A stretch of 64,000 nt of DNA from Geodermatophilus sp. DSM 45219 (GTDB lineage Bacteria; Actinomycetota; Actinomycetes; Mycobacteriales; Geodermatophilaceae). The stretch is taken from NCBI RefSeq assembly GCF_900104025.1, contig NZ_FNIQ01000001.1, positions 744,001 to 808,000 on the forward strand, read 5' to 3'. Shown one piece after another: positions 15,658 to 25,075 of this stretch. Position 1 is the stretch's first letter, and each line of letters opens with the position of its first letter. Below the pieces are notes generated by a model, which was not told the origin of the DNA, made no database searches, and saw only the letters and a list, made by a program, of their open reading frames with translations. The translations under genes were made by a program, and so were the position numbers.

Positions 15658-17166
15658 GTGTCGCTGGCGGCCGGTGCGGCGTGCGCGCAACGCATGCCTC
15701 GGCAGCCCACTGCACCCGTCGAGCCGGGCGCCACGGTGCAGTCGTCCTCCTCCGGGGCGACCTCGGGACGCCGGCCGTGGGGACGCCGCCTCCTGCTGTC
15801 CGCGGTGCTGACCGCGGGCGGGTGGGCGGCGCTCACCGCCGGGGGAGCCCCGGCCTCCGCGAACGAGGCCGCCTCCGGATCGGTGGGCGTCTCCGTGGCC
15901 GCGGAGGCGGCACCGGTCAGCCCGCAGACCGTCGTGGTCCCCGCCGAGGTCGGCGCCCCGGCCCCGCAGAGCCTCCCGCCGTCTCCGTCGGGATCGCCCC
16001 GGCCGGCCCTCGCACCACCGGCCTCGGTCCCGCAGGCCATGGAGGGCATCACCCGGCCTCTCGCAGCGCCACCCGGGCAGGGCACTCCTGCGGATGCCCC
16101 GCGGGACGCCGACGGGCCGCCCGGAGGGGACGCCCCGCCGGTCGATCCCGGCCCGAACGGCCCCACGCACGACCGCGACGGGTCGACGGACGGTGACGCG
16201 ACCACGGACCAGGACGCGCCCACGGACCAGGAGACGCCCCCGGGGAGCCAGGCGCCGACGGACGGCCACGCGCCGGCGGGCGGTTCCACACCCGCGGACC
16301 GCGAGGAGCCCGAGCCCCGCCCACAGGGCCCGCCGGGTGGCGGTCACGCCACGGGGCAGTCGCCCGCTGCTGCACCCAGCGGCACCCCGCTCCCGGCCAC
16401 CTCCATCTGCTCTGCCGCGGTCGGCACCGCGTCCGCCGCCACCACGGCCACTGACGCCACGGCCGCCGGCACCACGGCCACTGACGCCACACGCGCGCAC
16501 AGCCCGACGACGGGCACCACGCCGACGCCCGGTCCCTCGTGCGCGGCACCGGGGACGGCCACCACCGGCACGGCCACCACCGGCAGCGCGGCCGCGACTG
16601 TCCAGGCCGCCACACCGACGGCGTCCCTCCCCCGCCCCGCGACCACGACGGCGGTCACCACGTCCGCGGTCGTGGATCCCTCTCCCGAGAGCACCGCGCC
16701 ACCGGGCACCGCACCCGCCACGGACTCCCCCGAGCGAGACCGGGCCGCCCCGTTGCCCACCGCGGCGTCCCCGTGCCTCGCCGCGGCGGCCTCGGCTGCC
16801 GAGGGCAGCGCCGGGACGGGGCGCGCCGCCGCGTCCCGGGTCGGGTCCACGACCTCCACACCACCGTCGCACCCGGCGCCGGCGGCGGTCACCAGCACCT
16901 CGGCGCCCGTGAGTCCCTCGGCGCCGTTGCAGCAGCCGATCAGCCCACCGCTGCCGCCACCGCCGGCCCCGGCCGCACCCTGCGCCGGGTCGTCGTCCGG
17001 CGCGTCGGCATCGGGTCCCGGGCACGGTCACGACACCGACGGCCCGTCGGCCGTCCTCGGCGCGGGCCGCGCCGCCACGCAGGCCATGGCCGCGGTCCTC
17101 GCCGCCTCCGGCCGGAGCGGGGCCGTCGTCGACGCGGCCGACGACTCCAGCGCCCGACCCGACTGA
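15658..17166 (+). CDS. Secreted Pro/Thr/Ala-rich low-complexity protein
   Basis: 502 residues, no recognised family. A signal peptide (RRPWGRRLLLSAVLTAGGWA ending near APASA) lies at about residues 37-69, behind an unusually long N-terminal leader; a GTG at 15736 may be the true start. The mature part is almost entirely Pro, Thr, Ala, Ser and Gly with Asp-rich runs (TDQDAPTDQETP) and short ATTATDA or GTATTGT repeats, so disordered and a good candidate for O-glycosylation or wall spanning. Only five cysteines occur. The last residues, SGAVVDAADDSSARPD, resemble the end of the Pro-rich protein at 37444-38616. It precedes the large glycan operon by 157 bases on the same strand. Confidence 0.65.
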   Translation: MSLAAGAACAQRMPRQPTAPVEPGATVQSSSSGATSGRRPWGRRLLLSAVLTAGGWAALTAGGAPASANEAASGSVGVSVAAEAAPVSPQTVVVPAEVGAPAPQSLPPSPSGSPRPALAPPASVPQAMEGITRPLAAPPGQGTPADAPRDADGPPGGDAPPVDPGPNGPTHDRDGSTDGDATTDQDAPTDQETPPGSQAPTDGHAPAGGSTPADREEPEPRPQGPPGGGHATGQSPAAAPSGTPLPATSICSAAVGTASAATTATDATAAGTTATDATRAHSPTTGTTPTPGPSCAAPGTATTGTATTGSAAATVQAATPTASLPRPATTTAVTTSAVVDPSPESTAPPGTAPATDSPERDRAAPLPTAASPCLAAAASAAEGSAGTGRAAASRVGSTTSTPPSHPAPAAVTSTSAPVSPSAPLQQPISPPLPPPPAPAAPCAGSSSGASASGPGHGHDTDGPSAVLGAGRAATQAMAAVLAASGRSGAVVDAADDSSARPD

Positions 17167-17323
17167 CCCGGGATCCGCGCCTGCGGCGTGCTGCACGGCC
17201 GCCGCACCCCTCCGCGTGACGCGGGCACGGCTCCGGCCGGCTGCCCTCCCTGGACCCGTGTCCCATCCCCTGATCCCCGTCGTGCCCGCCTGGCCGCAGG
17301 CACGCGTGAGAAGGACGCTGCTC

Positions 17324-18187
17324 ATGAGTCACCCCCTGACACCAGCCTCCGTCGCACCCCCCGTCCGGACCGCTCCGGACCGCCCCGTCCTCGTCCACTC
17401 ACCGGGTGCCCGGGTGGTCCGCGCGCCTCTCCCCCGTGCTTCCGCGACCCCCGTGGCACGGCCCGCCGCGGACCTCGAGATCGCGATCCCCGCGTACAAC
17501 GAGGCAGCCCGCCTCCCGCTCACGCTGCGGCACACGGTCGAGTACCTGCGCGAACAGCCCTGGCGCTCGCGGGTCGTCGTCGTGGACAACGGGAGCTCGG
17601 ACGGGACCGCCGAGGTCGTCCGGGCCCACGCCCGCGCGTCCGACGACCACGTCCCCGTCGACCTCGTGGGCTGCGCACGGCCCGGCAAGGGTGCGGCCGT
17701 CCGGCGGGCCCTGCTGAGCAGCCGGTCACGGTTCGTGGGCTTCTTCGACGCCGACCTCGCCACCCCGGTGGAGACCCTGGCCACCGCGATGCGGCACCTG
17801 GAGGCAGGCGCCGCTGCGGTCATCGGATCGCGGCACGCCCCCGGCGCCCGGTTCGTGCAGGCGCAACCCGCGGGACGACGGCTGGGCGGTGCGGCCTTCC
17901 GCCTGATGGCGCGCAGCCTGGTCAGAGGCGTGCACGACACCCAGTGCGGGTTCAAGTTCTTCGAGCGGCACGCGGTCACGCAGGCCCTCGTCACCTGCCG
18001 GACCACCGGCTTCGCATTCGACGTCGAGCTCCTGCGCCAGCTGCAGCGGGCCGGCCTGGACATCGTGGAGGTCCCCGTGGCGTGGAGCCATGCCGACGAG
18101 TCGTCGTTCTCACCGTTGCGGGACGGGCTCGCCAGCTTCGGCGCCGTCCTGCGGATGCAGCGCTCCGCCACCGGGAGGGCGTCGTGA
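17324..18187 (+). CDS. GT2 glycosyltransferase, polyprenyl-phosphate sugar synthase-like
   Basis: A 287-residue family 2 glycosyltransferase resembling dolichyl-phosphate glucosyl/mannosyltransferases, which load a sugar onto a polyprenyl phosphate on the cytoplasmic face. Motifs: LEIAIPAYNEAARLPLTL, VVVVDNGSSDGTAEVV, FVGFFDADLATPVETL (DXD), VIGSRHAPGAR and HDTQCGFKFF, the last typical of the ALG5/DPM1 group. No membrane helices are evident. ATG 17324 follows GAGAAGGA. Its stop overlaps the next start (GTGA). The product would be a natural donor for the ArnT/PMT-like membrane transferase two genes downstream. Confidence 0.87.
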   Translation: MSHPLTPASVAPPVRTAPDRPVLVHSPGARVVRAPLPRASATPVARPAADLEIAIPAYNEAARLPLTLRHTVEYLREQPWRSRVVVVDNGSSDGTAEVVRAHARASDDHVPVDLVGCARPGKGAAVRRALLSSRSRFVGFFDADLATPVETLATAMRHLEAGAAAVIGSRHAPGARFVQAQPAGRRLGGAAFRLMARSLVRGVHDTQCGFKFFERHAVTQALVTCRTTGFAFDVELLRQLQRAGLDIVEVPVAWSHADESSFSPLRDGLASFGAVLRMQRSATGRAS

Positions 18188-19638
18188 CCGGCACGGCCGC
18201 CGGCCTGCGGGGCTCGCGCATCCTGGTGCTGAACTGGCGCGACATCCGGCACCCGCACGCAGGCGGGGCGGAGCAGTACATGCACGAGATCGGCGCCCGC
18301 TGGGTGGAGGCGGGCGCCCACGTGACGTGGCTGACCGCGCGGGGGCCGGGCCAGGCGGCCCGGGACCGCATCGACGGCATGCACGTGCTGCGTGCCGGCG
18401 GCTCGCTGTCGGTGTACCCCCGGACGGCGGCCCGCCTGGTGCGGGCCCACGGGCACTTCGACGCCGTGGTCGACTGCCAGAACGGGATCCCGTTCTTCGC
18501 GCCGCTGTTCGCGGGGGGGACGACGCCGGTGGTGCAGGTGGTCCACCACGTGCACCAGGACCAGTTCGCGACACGGTTCCCCGCCCCGGCTGCCGCCGTC
18601 GGCCGCTGGCTGGAGGGACCGGTGGCCCGCCGCGTCTACGGGGACCGGGCGATCGCGGCCGTCTCGACGTCGACGCGCAACGAGATGCGGCGGCGGCTGG
18701 GCTTCCGGGGCCCGATCTTCGTCGTCCCCAACGGGACCACCCCGGTGCGGCAGCCCAGGGGCCAGCGGGCCGCCGAGCCGACCATCGCCGTGGTCAGCCG
18801 GCTGGTGCCGCACAAGCGGATCGACCTGCTCCTGGGTCACCTGGCGACCATCACCGGGGATGTCCCCGGACTGCGGGTGGACATCGCCGGTGACGGTCCC
18901 GAGCGCCCCCGGCTCCAGGGGCTGGTCTCCGACCTGGGTCTGCAGTCGACCGTCCGTCTCCACGGGCGGGTGTCCGACGAGGTCCGCGACGACCTGCTCG
19001 CCCAGGCCTGGCTCACCACGTCCACCTCGGCTGCCGAGGGGTGGGGCTGCTCGGTGATCGAGGCCGCCGCATGGGGGGTCCCGTGCCTGGCGCTGCAGGC
19101 GCCCGGCATCCGGGACTCGGTCCTGGACGGCGAGACCGGCTGGCTGATCGAGGAGCCGCAGAAGCTGGGCGCGGCCCTCGTCAGTGCGCTCGAGTACCTC
19201 CGCGACCGCAAGCGTGCGGACAAGATGGCGGCCGCCTGCCGCGACTGGGCCGGGTGCTTCTCCTGGGACCGCAGCGCCGACCTGCTCGCCGGGGTCGTCC
19301 TCGAGGAGATGCGGCACATGGCGGCGATCGAGGAGGGCCAGGCGTTCGAGCGACGGTCGGCCCGGTCGGACATGGCCGTGCTGGCCGGCTTCCCCACCCC
19401 GGAGGTCGACGTGCGCGGTGGACTGCGCTCGACCGACGAGGTCGTCCGCCGCGGCGACCGCACGGCGGTCGTGCTCAGCGGCTGCGACGAGTTCGACGCC
19501 GCCGGAGTGCTCGCCCGCATGGGCGTGCGCGAGAGCCACCTCCAGCTCGTGGACCGCCGGCTCCTGCTGGCCGGTCCCGCTGCACCGCCGGCGCCCGACT
19601 GGGGCGCCGGTCACCTCGACATGGGGAGGAGCGCATGA
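18184..19638 (+). CDS. Glycosyltransferase family 4 with C-terminal extension
   Basis: 484 residues. The GT4 core shows HPHAGGAEQYMHEIGARWVE, VPNGTTPV, VVSRLVPHKRIDLLLGHLAT and the donor-site SAAEGWGCSVIEAAAWGVPC. After about residue 380 there are some 100 extra residues (including EEGQAFERRSARSDMAVLAG and DRTAVVLSGCDEFDAAGVLA) that I do not recognise and that are not part of the GT-B fold. GTG 18184 overlaps the preceding stop, and its own stop overlaps the next start, so it is translationally coupled on both sides. Substrate unknown. Confidence 0.85.
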   Translation: MTGTAAGLRGSRILVLNWRDIRHPHAGGAEQYMHEIGARWVEAGAHVTWLTARGPGQAARDRIDGMHVLRAGGSLSVYPRTAARLVRAHGHFDAVVDCQNGIPFFAPLFAGGTTPVVQVVHHVHQDQFATRFPAPAAAVGRWLEGPVARRVYGDRAIAAVSTSTRNEMRRRLGFRGPIFVVPNGTTPVRQPRGQRAAEPTIAVVSRLVPHKRIDLLLGHLATITGDVPGLRVDIAGDGPERPRLQGLVSDLGLQSTVRLHGRVSDEVRDDLLAQAWLTTSTSAAEGWGCSVIEAAAWGVPCLALQAPGIRDSVLDGETGWLIEEPQKLGAALVSALEYLRDRKRADKMAAACRDWAGCFSWDRSADLLAGVVLEEMRHMAAIEEGQAFERRSARSDMAVLAGFPTPEVDVRGGLRSTDEVVRRGDRTAVVLSGCDEFDAAGVLARMGVRESHLQLVDRRLLLAGPAAPPAPDWGAGHLDMGRSA

Positions 19639-21275
19639 CGCTCGTCGACCAGCCGCACGCCCCCGTGGAGGCGGCGTCCGGATCGAGGCCCGGACGGGCC
19701 GGCGCCTGGCGGCGCGTCACCTCGATGCCCCTGCTCGTCGCGGCCACCCTGGCCGCACTGGCGTTCGCCGTGCGCTCGGTCGGGCTGACGCGGGGCTTCG
19801 AGCTGTGGATCGACGAGATGCACTACGCCGATCTGGGCGCCTCGATCAGCCGCGGGGAGATGCCGGCGCTCGCCGACGGGCCCTTCTTCCTCCACCCGCC
19901 GGGCTTCTTCCTGCTCGAGGGGGCCGTGATCCGGCTCCTCGACCTGCAGACCGCCGACAGCATGGACCTCGTCTACGACCTGCGGTGGCTGACCGCGGCC
20001 CTGGGTGCGCTCGCCGTGGGGCTGGCCTTCCTGCTCGTCCGGCGGGTCGCGGGGACCTGGCCGGCGGTGTGGGCCGCGGCGGTGCTGGTGTTCGAGCCGT
20101 TCGTGCTCCGGAACAACAGCCGGGTCTTCCTGGAGACGCCGGCCACCGTCGCCGTCCTCGCCGGGCTGCTCCTCCTCGCGCGCCACCTCGGGGACCGGGA
20201 CCAGGGGCGTCCGCGGCTCCGCCTGTTCCTCGCCGGGCTGCTGCTCGGTCTGGCCGTCCTGACCAAGGACGTGTTCGCGTTCTACGCCGTGGCCCCCGTG
20301 CTGCTGGCCGTCGTCTGGAGGCGGACCATCCCGTTCCGGGACGCCACGACCGTCCTGCTGGGCGTGGTGGTCCCGTACACGGCCTACCTGGCCCTGCTCT
20401 GGGGCACCGGCTACCTCGGGCTGTGGACCACGGCCAAGGTCGGCGGCTTCCTGCGGCTGGTCGGGGCCGAGCAGACGACCGGCTTCAACGCCCCCGGTGC
20501 GCCGAGCCTGGTCGAGCGGCTCCTCGACCAGGCGCAGGCCTACGGCACCAGCTACCTGTTGCTGCTGCTGTGCCCGCTGGCCGGGCTGGTCGCCGCGGCC
20601 AGCAGCCGGCCCGGCCGCCGCCTCGTCGGTCTGACCGCCGTGGTCATGGGCTCGCTCGGCGCCTTCCTCGCGCTGTTCGGCACCCTCGAGGAGCACTTCG
20701 GCTACCCGGTCGTGGTGGCCGGCGCGACCGCTCTGGCCGTCGCCGGTGCCGAGGTGGTCGACCGCCGGCCGTCGCTGCGGAAGGCGGCCGCCGTCGTGTC
20801 GTCGGTCCTGCTGGCCGCCGTGGCCTCCCTGGGCCTGTCACTGGCGACGGGCGACGACGACGGCTTCCTCCGCTTCCGTGCGTGGGCGGCCACCGAGCTC
20901 CCGGCCGACGCACGGGTGGGCGTCACCAACGACACCTCCGTTCGGGCGTTCCGCGACGACGACCGCTTCGGCCCGTGGTCCACCGCCGAGCAGCTGGAGG
21001 AGAACGGTGCCCGGTACGTGCTCACCGTGAGCCTGCCCACGGAGCAGGGGTACGCCCGGGCCCGGCCGGACCTGCTGGAGTGGCTGGAGGACAACGGGAC
21101 CCCGCTGTTCCGGGACGTGGGACCGACCAACGGGGAGACGGTGCTGTGGTCCGTGGACCAGGACGACCTGACCAGCGCGGCCGACCGCGGGGTCGGTGGC
21201 CCTCCGCCGCCACCCCTGGACGCCGGGACCGCGGGTGAGCCGGTCCCCGAGGGAGGTGACGGTGGGACTCCATGA
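19635..21275 (+). CDS. Membrane glycosyltransferase, GT-C (ArnT/PMT-like)
   Basis: A 546-residue polytopic protein with about 11 hydrophobic segments. The first extracytoplasmic loop carries the acidic motif WIDEMHYADLGASISRGE and then FFLHPPGFFLLEGAVIR, the arrangement found in ArnT and protein-mannosyltransferase enzymes that use polyprenyl-phosphate sugars outside the membrane. The C-terminal 130 residues form a soluble domain (ELPADARVGVTNDTSVRAF). ATG 19635 overlaps the previous stop. Together with the GT2 at 17324 it would form a donor synthase and transferase pair. A role in glycosylating a lipid, polysaccharide or secreted protein is inferred. Confidence 0.85.
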   Translation: MTLVDQPHAPVEAASGSRPGRAGAWRRVTSMPLLVAATLAALAFAVRSVGLTRGFELWIDEMHYADLGASISRGEMPALADGPFFLHPPGFFLLEGAVIRLLDLQTADSMDLVYDLRWLTAALGALAVGLAFLLVRRVAGTWPAVWAAAVLVFEPFVLRNNSRVFLETPATVAVLAGLLLLARHLGDRDQGRPRLRLFLAGLLLGLAVLTKDVFAFYAVAPVLLAVVWRRTIPFRDATTVLLGVVVPYTAYLALLWGTGYLGLWTTAKVGGFLRLVGAEQTTGFNAPGAPSLVERLLDQAQAYGTSYLLLLLCPLAGLVAAASSRPGRRLVGLTAVVMGSLGAFLALFGTLEEHFGYPVVVAGATALAVAGAEVVDRRPSLRKAAAVVSSVLLAAVASLGLSLATGDDDGFLRFRAWAATELPADARVGVTNDTSVRAFRDDDRFGPWSTAEQLEENGARYVLTVSLPTEQGYARARPDLLEWLEDNGTPLFRDVGPTNGETVLWSVDQDDLTSAADRGVGGPPPPPLDAGTAGEPVPEGGDGGTP

Positions 21276-22734
21276 CGCCACGGGCCGATCGCGGGCCGAC
21301 CGACGTCACCGACGGGGCCTCGCCCTGCTGGTGGTCCTCGCCCTCGTCGTCGTCGCCGTCGGAGGGGCACTGCTCGTGTCGCGCCAGACGGTGGACGACG
21401 GGACGGGGGACGACGTGACGGCGGAGGACGGCGCCGGCCTGGCGTTCGGGGTCCTGGGCTCCCGGTGCGAGGCCGACCGGGTGACCGCCCTCAGCGAGGC
21501 CGGCGTGCGCTACGCCGAGGTGGGCCTCAGCTGGGAGGCGTTCGAGCCGGTCCCGGGGGAGTTCGACGAGGGCTACGCGGCCTTCCTGCGCGAGCACCTC
21601 GACCTGTGCGACCGGGCCGGCATCGGGGTGGTCTTCACCCTGGGGCTGCACTCGGCCCCCGGCTGGGTGGCCGAGCTGCCCGGCGGCTCCTACGTCAGCC
21701 AGCACGGCGACACCGGGCCCCAGGAGGTGCCCAACCTGGTGTTCAGCGCGGCGGTCCGGGACGCGGTCGCCGACTACCTCACCGAGCTGGACCGGGCCGT
21801 GGGCCTCGGCCGTGCCGCGGCGATCCGCGTGGGCACCGGCGTCAACGGCGAGCTCGGCTACCCGGGCACCGAGTCCTCCGGCAGCAACCCCTTCTGGGCG
21901 TTCGACGCGGCCGCCCAGTCGGGCGAGGGCCTGGCCGAGGGGGCGACGGTCACCCCGATGCCGGGATGGGTGCCGGGCTCGGCCACGTGGGACGGCGCCG
22001 ACGTCGGTACCGAGCAGGTGCAGGAGTGGTTCCGGTGGTACTCCCGGTCGGTCGCCGACGCCGTCGTGTGGGTGGTGCGGGCGCTGCGCGAGCGGGGCTA
22101 CGCGGGGGACGTCCACTTCCCGCTGGCCGGCCGGGGGGCGCTGCCCGGCGACCTGGAGGAGGCCCTGGCCGCGCGCCTGGACGGCACCGCCGATCGTGAC
22201 GGCAGCCTCGAGGGGGGCCTGTTCTACCCGGAGCAGCTGCCCTACGTCGCCGAGAGCCTGGCGCGCACCGAACGCGACGGGTGGGGGGAGCTGATCGCCG
22301 ACTCGAGCAGCGTGGACGACGCGACGGCGGTGACCGCCCGGGAACTGGACCCGCCCCAGGACAGCTGCCGCCCCGGGGACGCCGACCGGGACCTGCTCAC
22401 CGAACCCGGGGTGGAGCGGTGGTCCTCGGTCCGCTGGACGGTCGCCAACGCCCGCAGGGCCGGGCTGGGCGTGATGGGCGAGAACCCGGGCTCGCCGGAC
22501 ACCCCGCGGACCGGCGGGAACGAGCTGACCGACAGCTCGGCGGAGCAGATGGTGCGTGCGCCGCAGTACGCCCGGGAGTGCGGGATGTCGCTGTTCATGT
22601 GGGCGTTCGAGGACGACCTGTTCGGCGGACGTCCCGGGGCCGGTGTGGCCGACTACGCCCAGCAGATCCGCGCGATCGGCACCGGGGGACGGCAGCCCCG
22701 GCGCCGGAGCACACGCAGGGAGGGGGGACGGTGA
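21262..22734 (+). CDS. Membrane-anchored glycoside hydrolase, GH42-like TIM barrel
   Basis: 490 residues with one N-terminal helix (RGLALLVVLALVVVAVGGAL), so it is exported and tethered. The rest resembles GH42 beta-galactosidase-like barrels: RYAEVGLSWEAFEPVPGEFD, FTLGLHSAPGWVAELP, and the clan GH-A acid/base signature with Asn-Glu as TGVNGELGYPG. Near the end WAFEDDLFGG follows the last strands. GTG 21262 sits 5 bases after GGGAGG and overlaps the preceding gene by 14 bases; GTG 21256 is possible. Inside a synthesis operon such an enzyme may trim or release the product. Activity is inferred from fold only. Confidence 0.72.
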   Translation: MGLHDATGRSRADRRHRRGLALLVVLALVVVAVGGALLVSRQTVDDGTGDDVTAEDGAGLAFGVLGSRCEADRVTALSEAGVRYAEVGLSWEAFEPVPGEFDEGYAAFLREHLDLCDRAGIGVVFTLGLHSAPGWVAELPGGSYVSQHGDTGPQEVPNLVFSAAVRDAVADYLTELDRAVGLGRAAAIRVGTGVNGELGYPGTESSGSNPFWAFDAAAQSGEGLAEGATVTPMPGWVPGSATWDGADVGTEQVQEWFRWYSRSVADAVVWVVRALRERGYAGDVHFPLAGRGALPGDLEEALAARLDGTADRDGSLEGGLFYPEQLPYVAESLARTERDGWGELIADSSSVDDATAVTARELDPPQDSCRPGDADRDLLTEPGVERWSSVRWTVANARRAGLGVMGENPGSPDTPRTGGNELTDSSAEQMVRAPQYARECGMSLFMWAFEDDLFGGRPGAGVADYAQQIRAIGTGGRQPRRRSTRREGGR

Positions 22735-23942
22735 CCGGCACGGCCGTCGCCCCGGCCCCCACGGAGCTCCCCGGCGACCGGCCGGCGCCCCTGCGGGTGC
22801 TGCACCTGGGCTTCGAGGACCCGCTGATGCCCGGTTCCGGAGGCGGATCGCTGCGTACGCACGAGATCGACCGGCGGCTGGCCGCGGACGGCATGGCGAT
22901 CACCGTGCTCACCACCCGGTACCCGGGCTGCGCGGACGGCGACCACGAGGGCGTGCGCTACGAGCACGTCGGTGTCGGGCGCGGCCGCAACCGCCTGACC
23001 CGGCTGCTCGGCTACGTGGTCGCGCTGCCGTTCGCCGTCCGGAGGCACCGCGACGCCGACCTCGTCGTGGAGGACTTCCTGCCGCCGTTCTCGAGCATGG
23101 CCGTCCCGCTGTGGACCCGGCGGCCGGTCGTCGGGATGGTCCAGTGGCTGCACGCCCGCGAGAAGGCGCGCCAGTACAAGCTGCCCTTCCACCTGGTCGA
23201 GCGGGCAGCCGTGCGCACCCACCGCCGGCTCATCGCGGTGTCGGACGGCGTCGCCGAGCGGCTGACGGCGATGAACCCGCGTGCCTCGGTCGACGTGGTC
23301 AGCAACGGTGTCGACCCCGGCCTGTTCGACGAACCGGCACAGCTGGGCCGCGACGTGCTCTGCATCGGCCGCCTCGAACTGGGCGGGAAGGGCCTGGACC
23401 TGCTCCTCGCGGCGTGGGCACAGGTGCACCGGCAGGTCGACGGCGACCTCGTGGTCGCCGGGACCGGCCCGGACGAGGTCCGTGTCCGGCAGCTCGCCGC
23501 ACGGCTGGGCATCGCCGACCGCGTGCGCTTCCCCGGCTGGGTCGGTGGCGCGGACAAGGCCCGGCTGCTCAACGCCAGCCGCGTCGTGGTGGTGCCGTCG
23601 CGCGCCGAGACCTTCGGCATCGTGGCGGTCGAGGCACTGGCCGCCGCGACGCCGGTCCTGGCCTTCGACATCCCCTGCCTGCGCGAGGTCGTCCCGCCCG
23701 ACTGCGGGAGGCTCGTCCCGCCGTTCGACGTCCCGGCACTCGCGGCCGCACTGCTCGACCTGTACGCCGACGAGGACCTGCTCGTGGCCATGGGCGTCGC
23801 CGGCCGCGCGTTCGCGGGCGGTCACGACTGGGACGTCCTCGCCCGCCGGCAGGCCGACGTCTACCGCTCCACCGTGGCGTCGCCACGGTCGGACCACCCG
23901 CCGCGACGGCGGCGCGACCTGATTGAGAGGGCACGCCCGTGA
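22731..23942 (+). CDS. Glycosyltransferase family 4
   Basis: 403 residues, cytoplasmic. N-terminal acceptor loop MPGSGGGSLRTHEIDRRLAA; middle VSNGVDPGLF; donor site CIGRLELGGKGLDLLLAAWA and VPSRAETFGIVAVEALAAAT, giving the EX7E pair. GTG 22731 overlaps the preceding stop, and the stop overlaps the next GTG. The most similar enzymes are mannosyl- or glucosyltransferases of polysaccharide loci, but the donor is not determinable here. Confidence 0.87.
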   Translation: MTGTAVAPAPTELPGDRPAPLRVLHLGFEDPLMPGSGGGSLRTHEIDRRLAADGMAITVLTTRYPGCADGDHEGVRYEHVGVGRGRNRLTRLLGYVVALPFAVRRHRDADLVVEDFLPPFSSMAVPLWTRRPVVGMVQWLHAREKARQYKLPFHLVERAAVRTHRRLIAVSDGVAERLTAMNPRASVDVVSNGVDPGLFDEPAQLGRDVLCIGRLELGGKGLDLLLAAWAQVHRQVDGDLVVAGTGPDEVRVRQLAARLGIADRVRFPGWVGGADKARLLNASRVVVVPSRAETFGIVAVEALAAATPVLAFDIPCLREVVPPDCGRLVPPFDVPALAAALLDLYADEDLLVAMGVAGRAFAGGHDWDVLARRQADVYRSTVASPRSDHPPRRRRDLIERARP

Positions 23943-25075
23943 CCGTGACCGCCCGTACCCCCGGGCAGCCGGCGCAGCACGGACACCGGGGCCCCCGCGT
24001 CGTCTCCCCGGCGCCTCGGGACGTGTGGCGCGACCTGTCGTCCACCGACCCCGGCGCCCTGCCGACCCAGACCCCCGAGTGGACCGACTGGCTGAGCCGG
24101 ACCCGCGGGTTCTCCGATGCCAGCCGGCTGTACGAGTTCCCGGACGGCCGCCGGCTGCTGCTGCCCCTGCTGGCCCGGACGGCGGCAGGCGTGACGGTGA
24201 CCGAGGAGTCGATGCCCTACGGCTTCGGCTACGGCGGGCCACTGGTCGCCGGCGGCCGGGTCACCCTCGCGGAGGCCCGGGCGGTGCTGGCCGACCTGGC
24301 GCGACGGCCCGTGCTGCGGGCCGGGCTGGTGCCCGACCCGCTCACCGCGGGGATCCTCGAGGCGGCTGCGCCGCCGGGCACGGTGCGGGTGCCCTACCTG
24401 GCCCACGTCCTCGACCTCGACGGCGGCTTCGACCGGGTCTGGCGGGACCGGTTCCGCAGTGACATCCGCAAGAACATCCGCCGCGCGAGCCGTCAGCCGC
24501 TCGAGATCGGCGAGTCCAGGGACGGCGACGTCGTCGACACCTTCGCCGAGCTCAACCGGCGCTCCGTGGACCGCTGGGCTCATGACAGGGGCCAGCCGCT
24601 GTGGCTGGCCCACCTGGTCGAGCGCCGGCGGGACCGGGTCGAGCAGCTCTCCTCCGCGATCCCTGCGCTGGGCTCGATGCTGACCTCGTGGACGGCGCAC
24701 CTGCACGGTGAGCCCGTGGCCGCCTACGTGCTGCTGCGCTCGGGTGAACGGGCGTACGCCTGGATGTCGGCGATGGACACGACACTCGCGCGACGGACGG
24801 ACGCCGGCGCCCTGCTGCAGTCCCTGGCCATCGAGGACGCCTGCGCCACGGGGGCCCGGCAGTTCCTGATGGGGGAAGCGGCCGCCGGCTCGGGCGTCGC
24901 GGTCTTCAAGGAGCGTTTCGGAGCCGAGGCCGTGCCCTTCGCCGGGCTGCGGTTCGAGCGACTCCCGATGACCGCCGCCGAGCGCGGTCTCCGGTCAGTC
25001 CTCGACCGGGTCGTCTCAGCACCCCGGCACCCGTTCCGCCGGGAGCCCGGCCCCACCCGGGAGGTGCAGGCGTGA
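23939..25075 (+). CDS. Acetyltransf_6 / FemAB-related acyltransferase, paralog 1 of 3
   Basis: 378 residues of the GNAT Acetyltransf_6 (BioF2-like, CelD/FemAB-related) fold. Such proteins acylate sugars or add amino acids from aminoacyl-tRNA. Recognisable parts: TQTPEWTDWLSRTRGFSDAS (N-terminal domain), DIRKNIRRASRQPLEIGES, ELNRRSVDRWA, and the second GNAT domain ending GSGVAVFKERFGAEAVPF with the KXXFG signature. GTG 23939 overlaps the previous stop. Bases 24096-24330 are identical to 26404-26638 in paralog 3, although the flanks have diverged. Whether the donor is acyl-CoA or aminoacyl-tRNA is not clear from sequence. Confidence 0.82.
   Translation: MTVTARTPGQPAQHGHRGPRVVSPAPRDVWRDLSSTDPGALPTQTPEWTDWLSRTRGFSDASRLYEFPDGRRLLLPLLARTAAGVTVTEESMPYGFGYGGPLVAGGRVTLAEARAVLADLARRPVLRAGLVPDPLTAGILEAAAPPGTVRVPYLAHVLDLDGGFDRVWRDRFRSDIRKNIRRASRQPLEIGESRDGDVVDTFAELNRRSVDRWAHDRGQPLWLAHLVERRRDRVEQLSSAIPALGSMLTSWTAHLHGEPVAAYVLLRSGERAYAWMSAMDTTLARRTDAGALLQSLAIEDACATGARQFLMGEAAAGSGVAVFKERFGAEAVPFAGLRFERLPMTAAERGLRSVLDRVVSAPRHPFRREPGPTREVQA
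24096..24330 (+). repeat. 235-bp exact repeat, copy 1 (in paralog 1)
   Basis: Identical base for base to 26404-26638; with one mismatch the match extends left to 24068. The ends are abrupt and flanking homologous sequence is clearly diverged, as expected for gene conversion. Confidence 0.95.
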
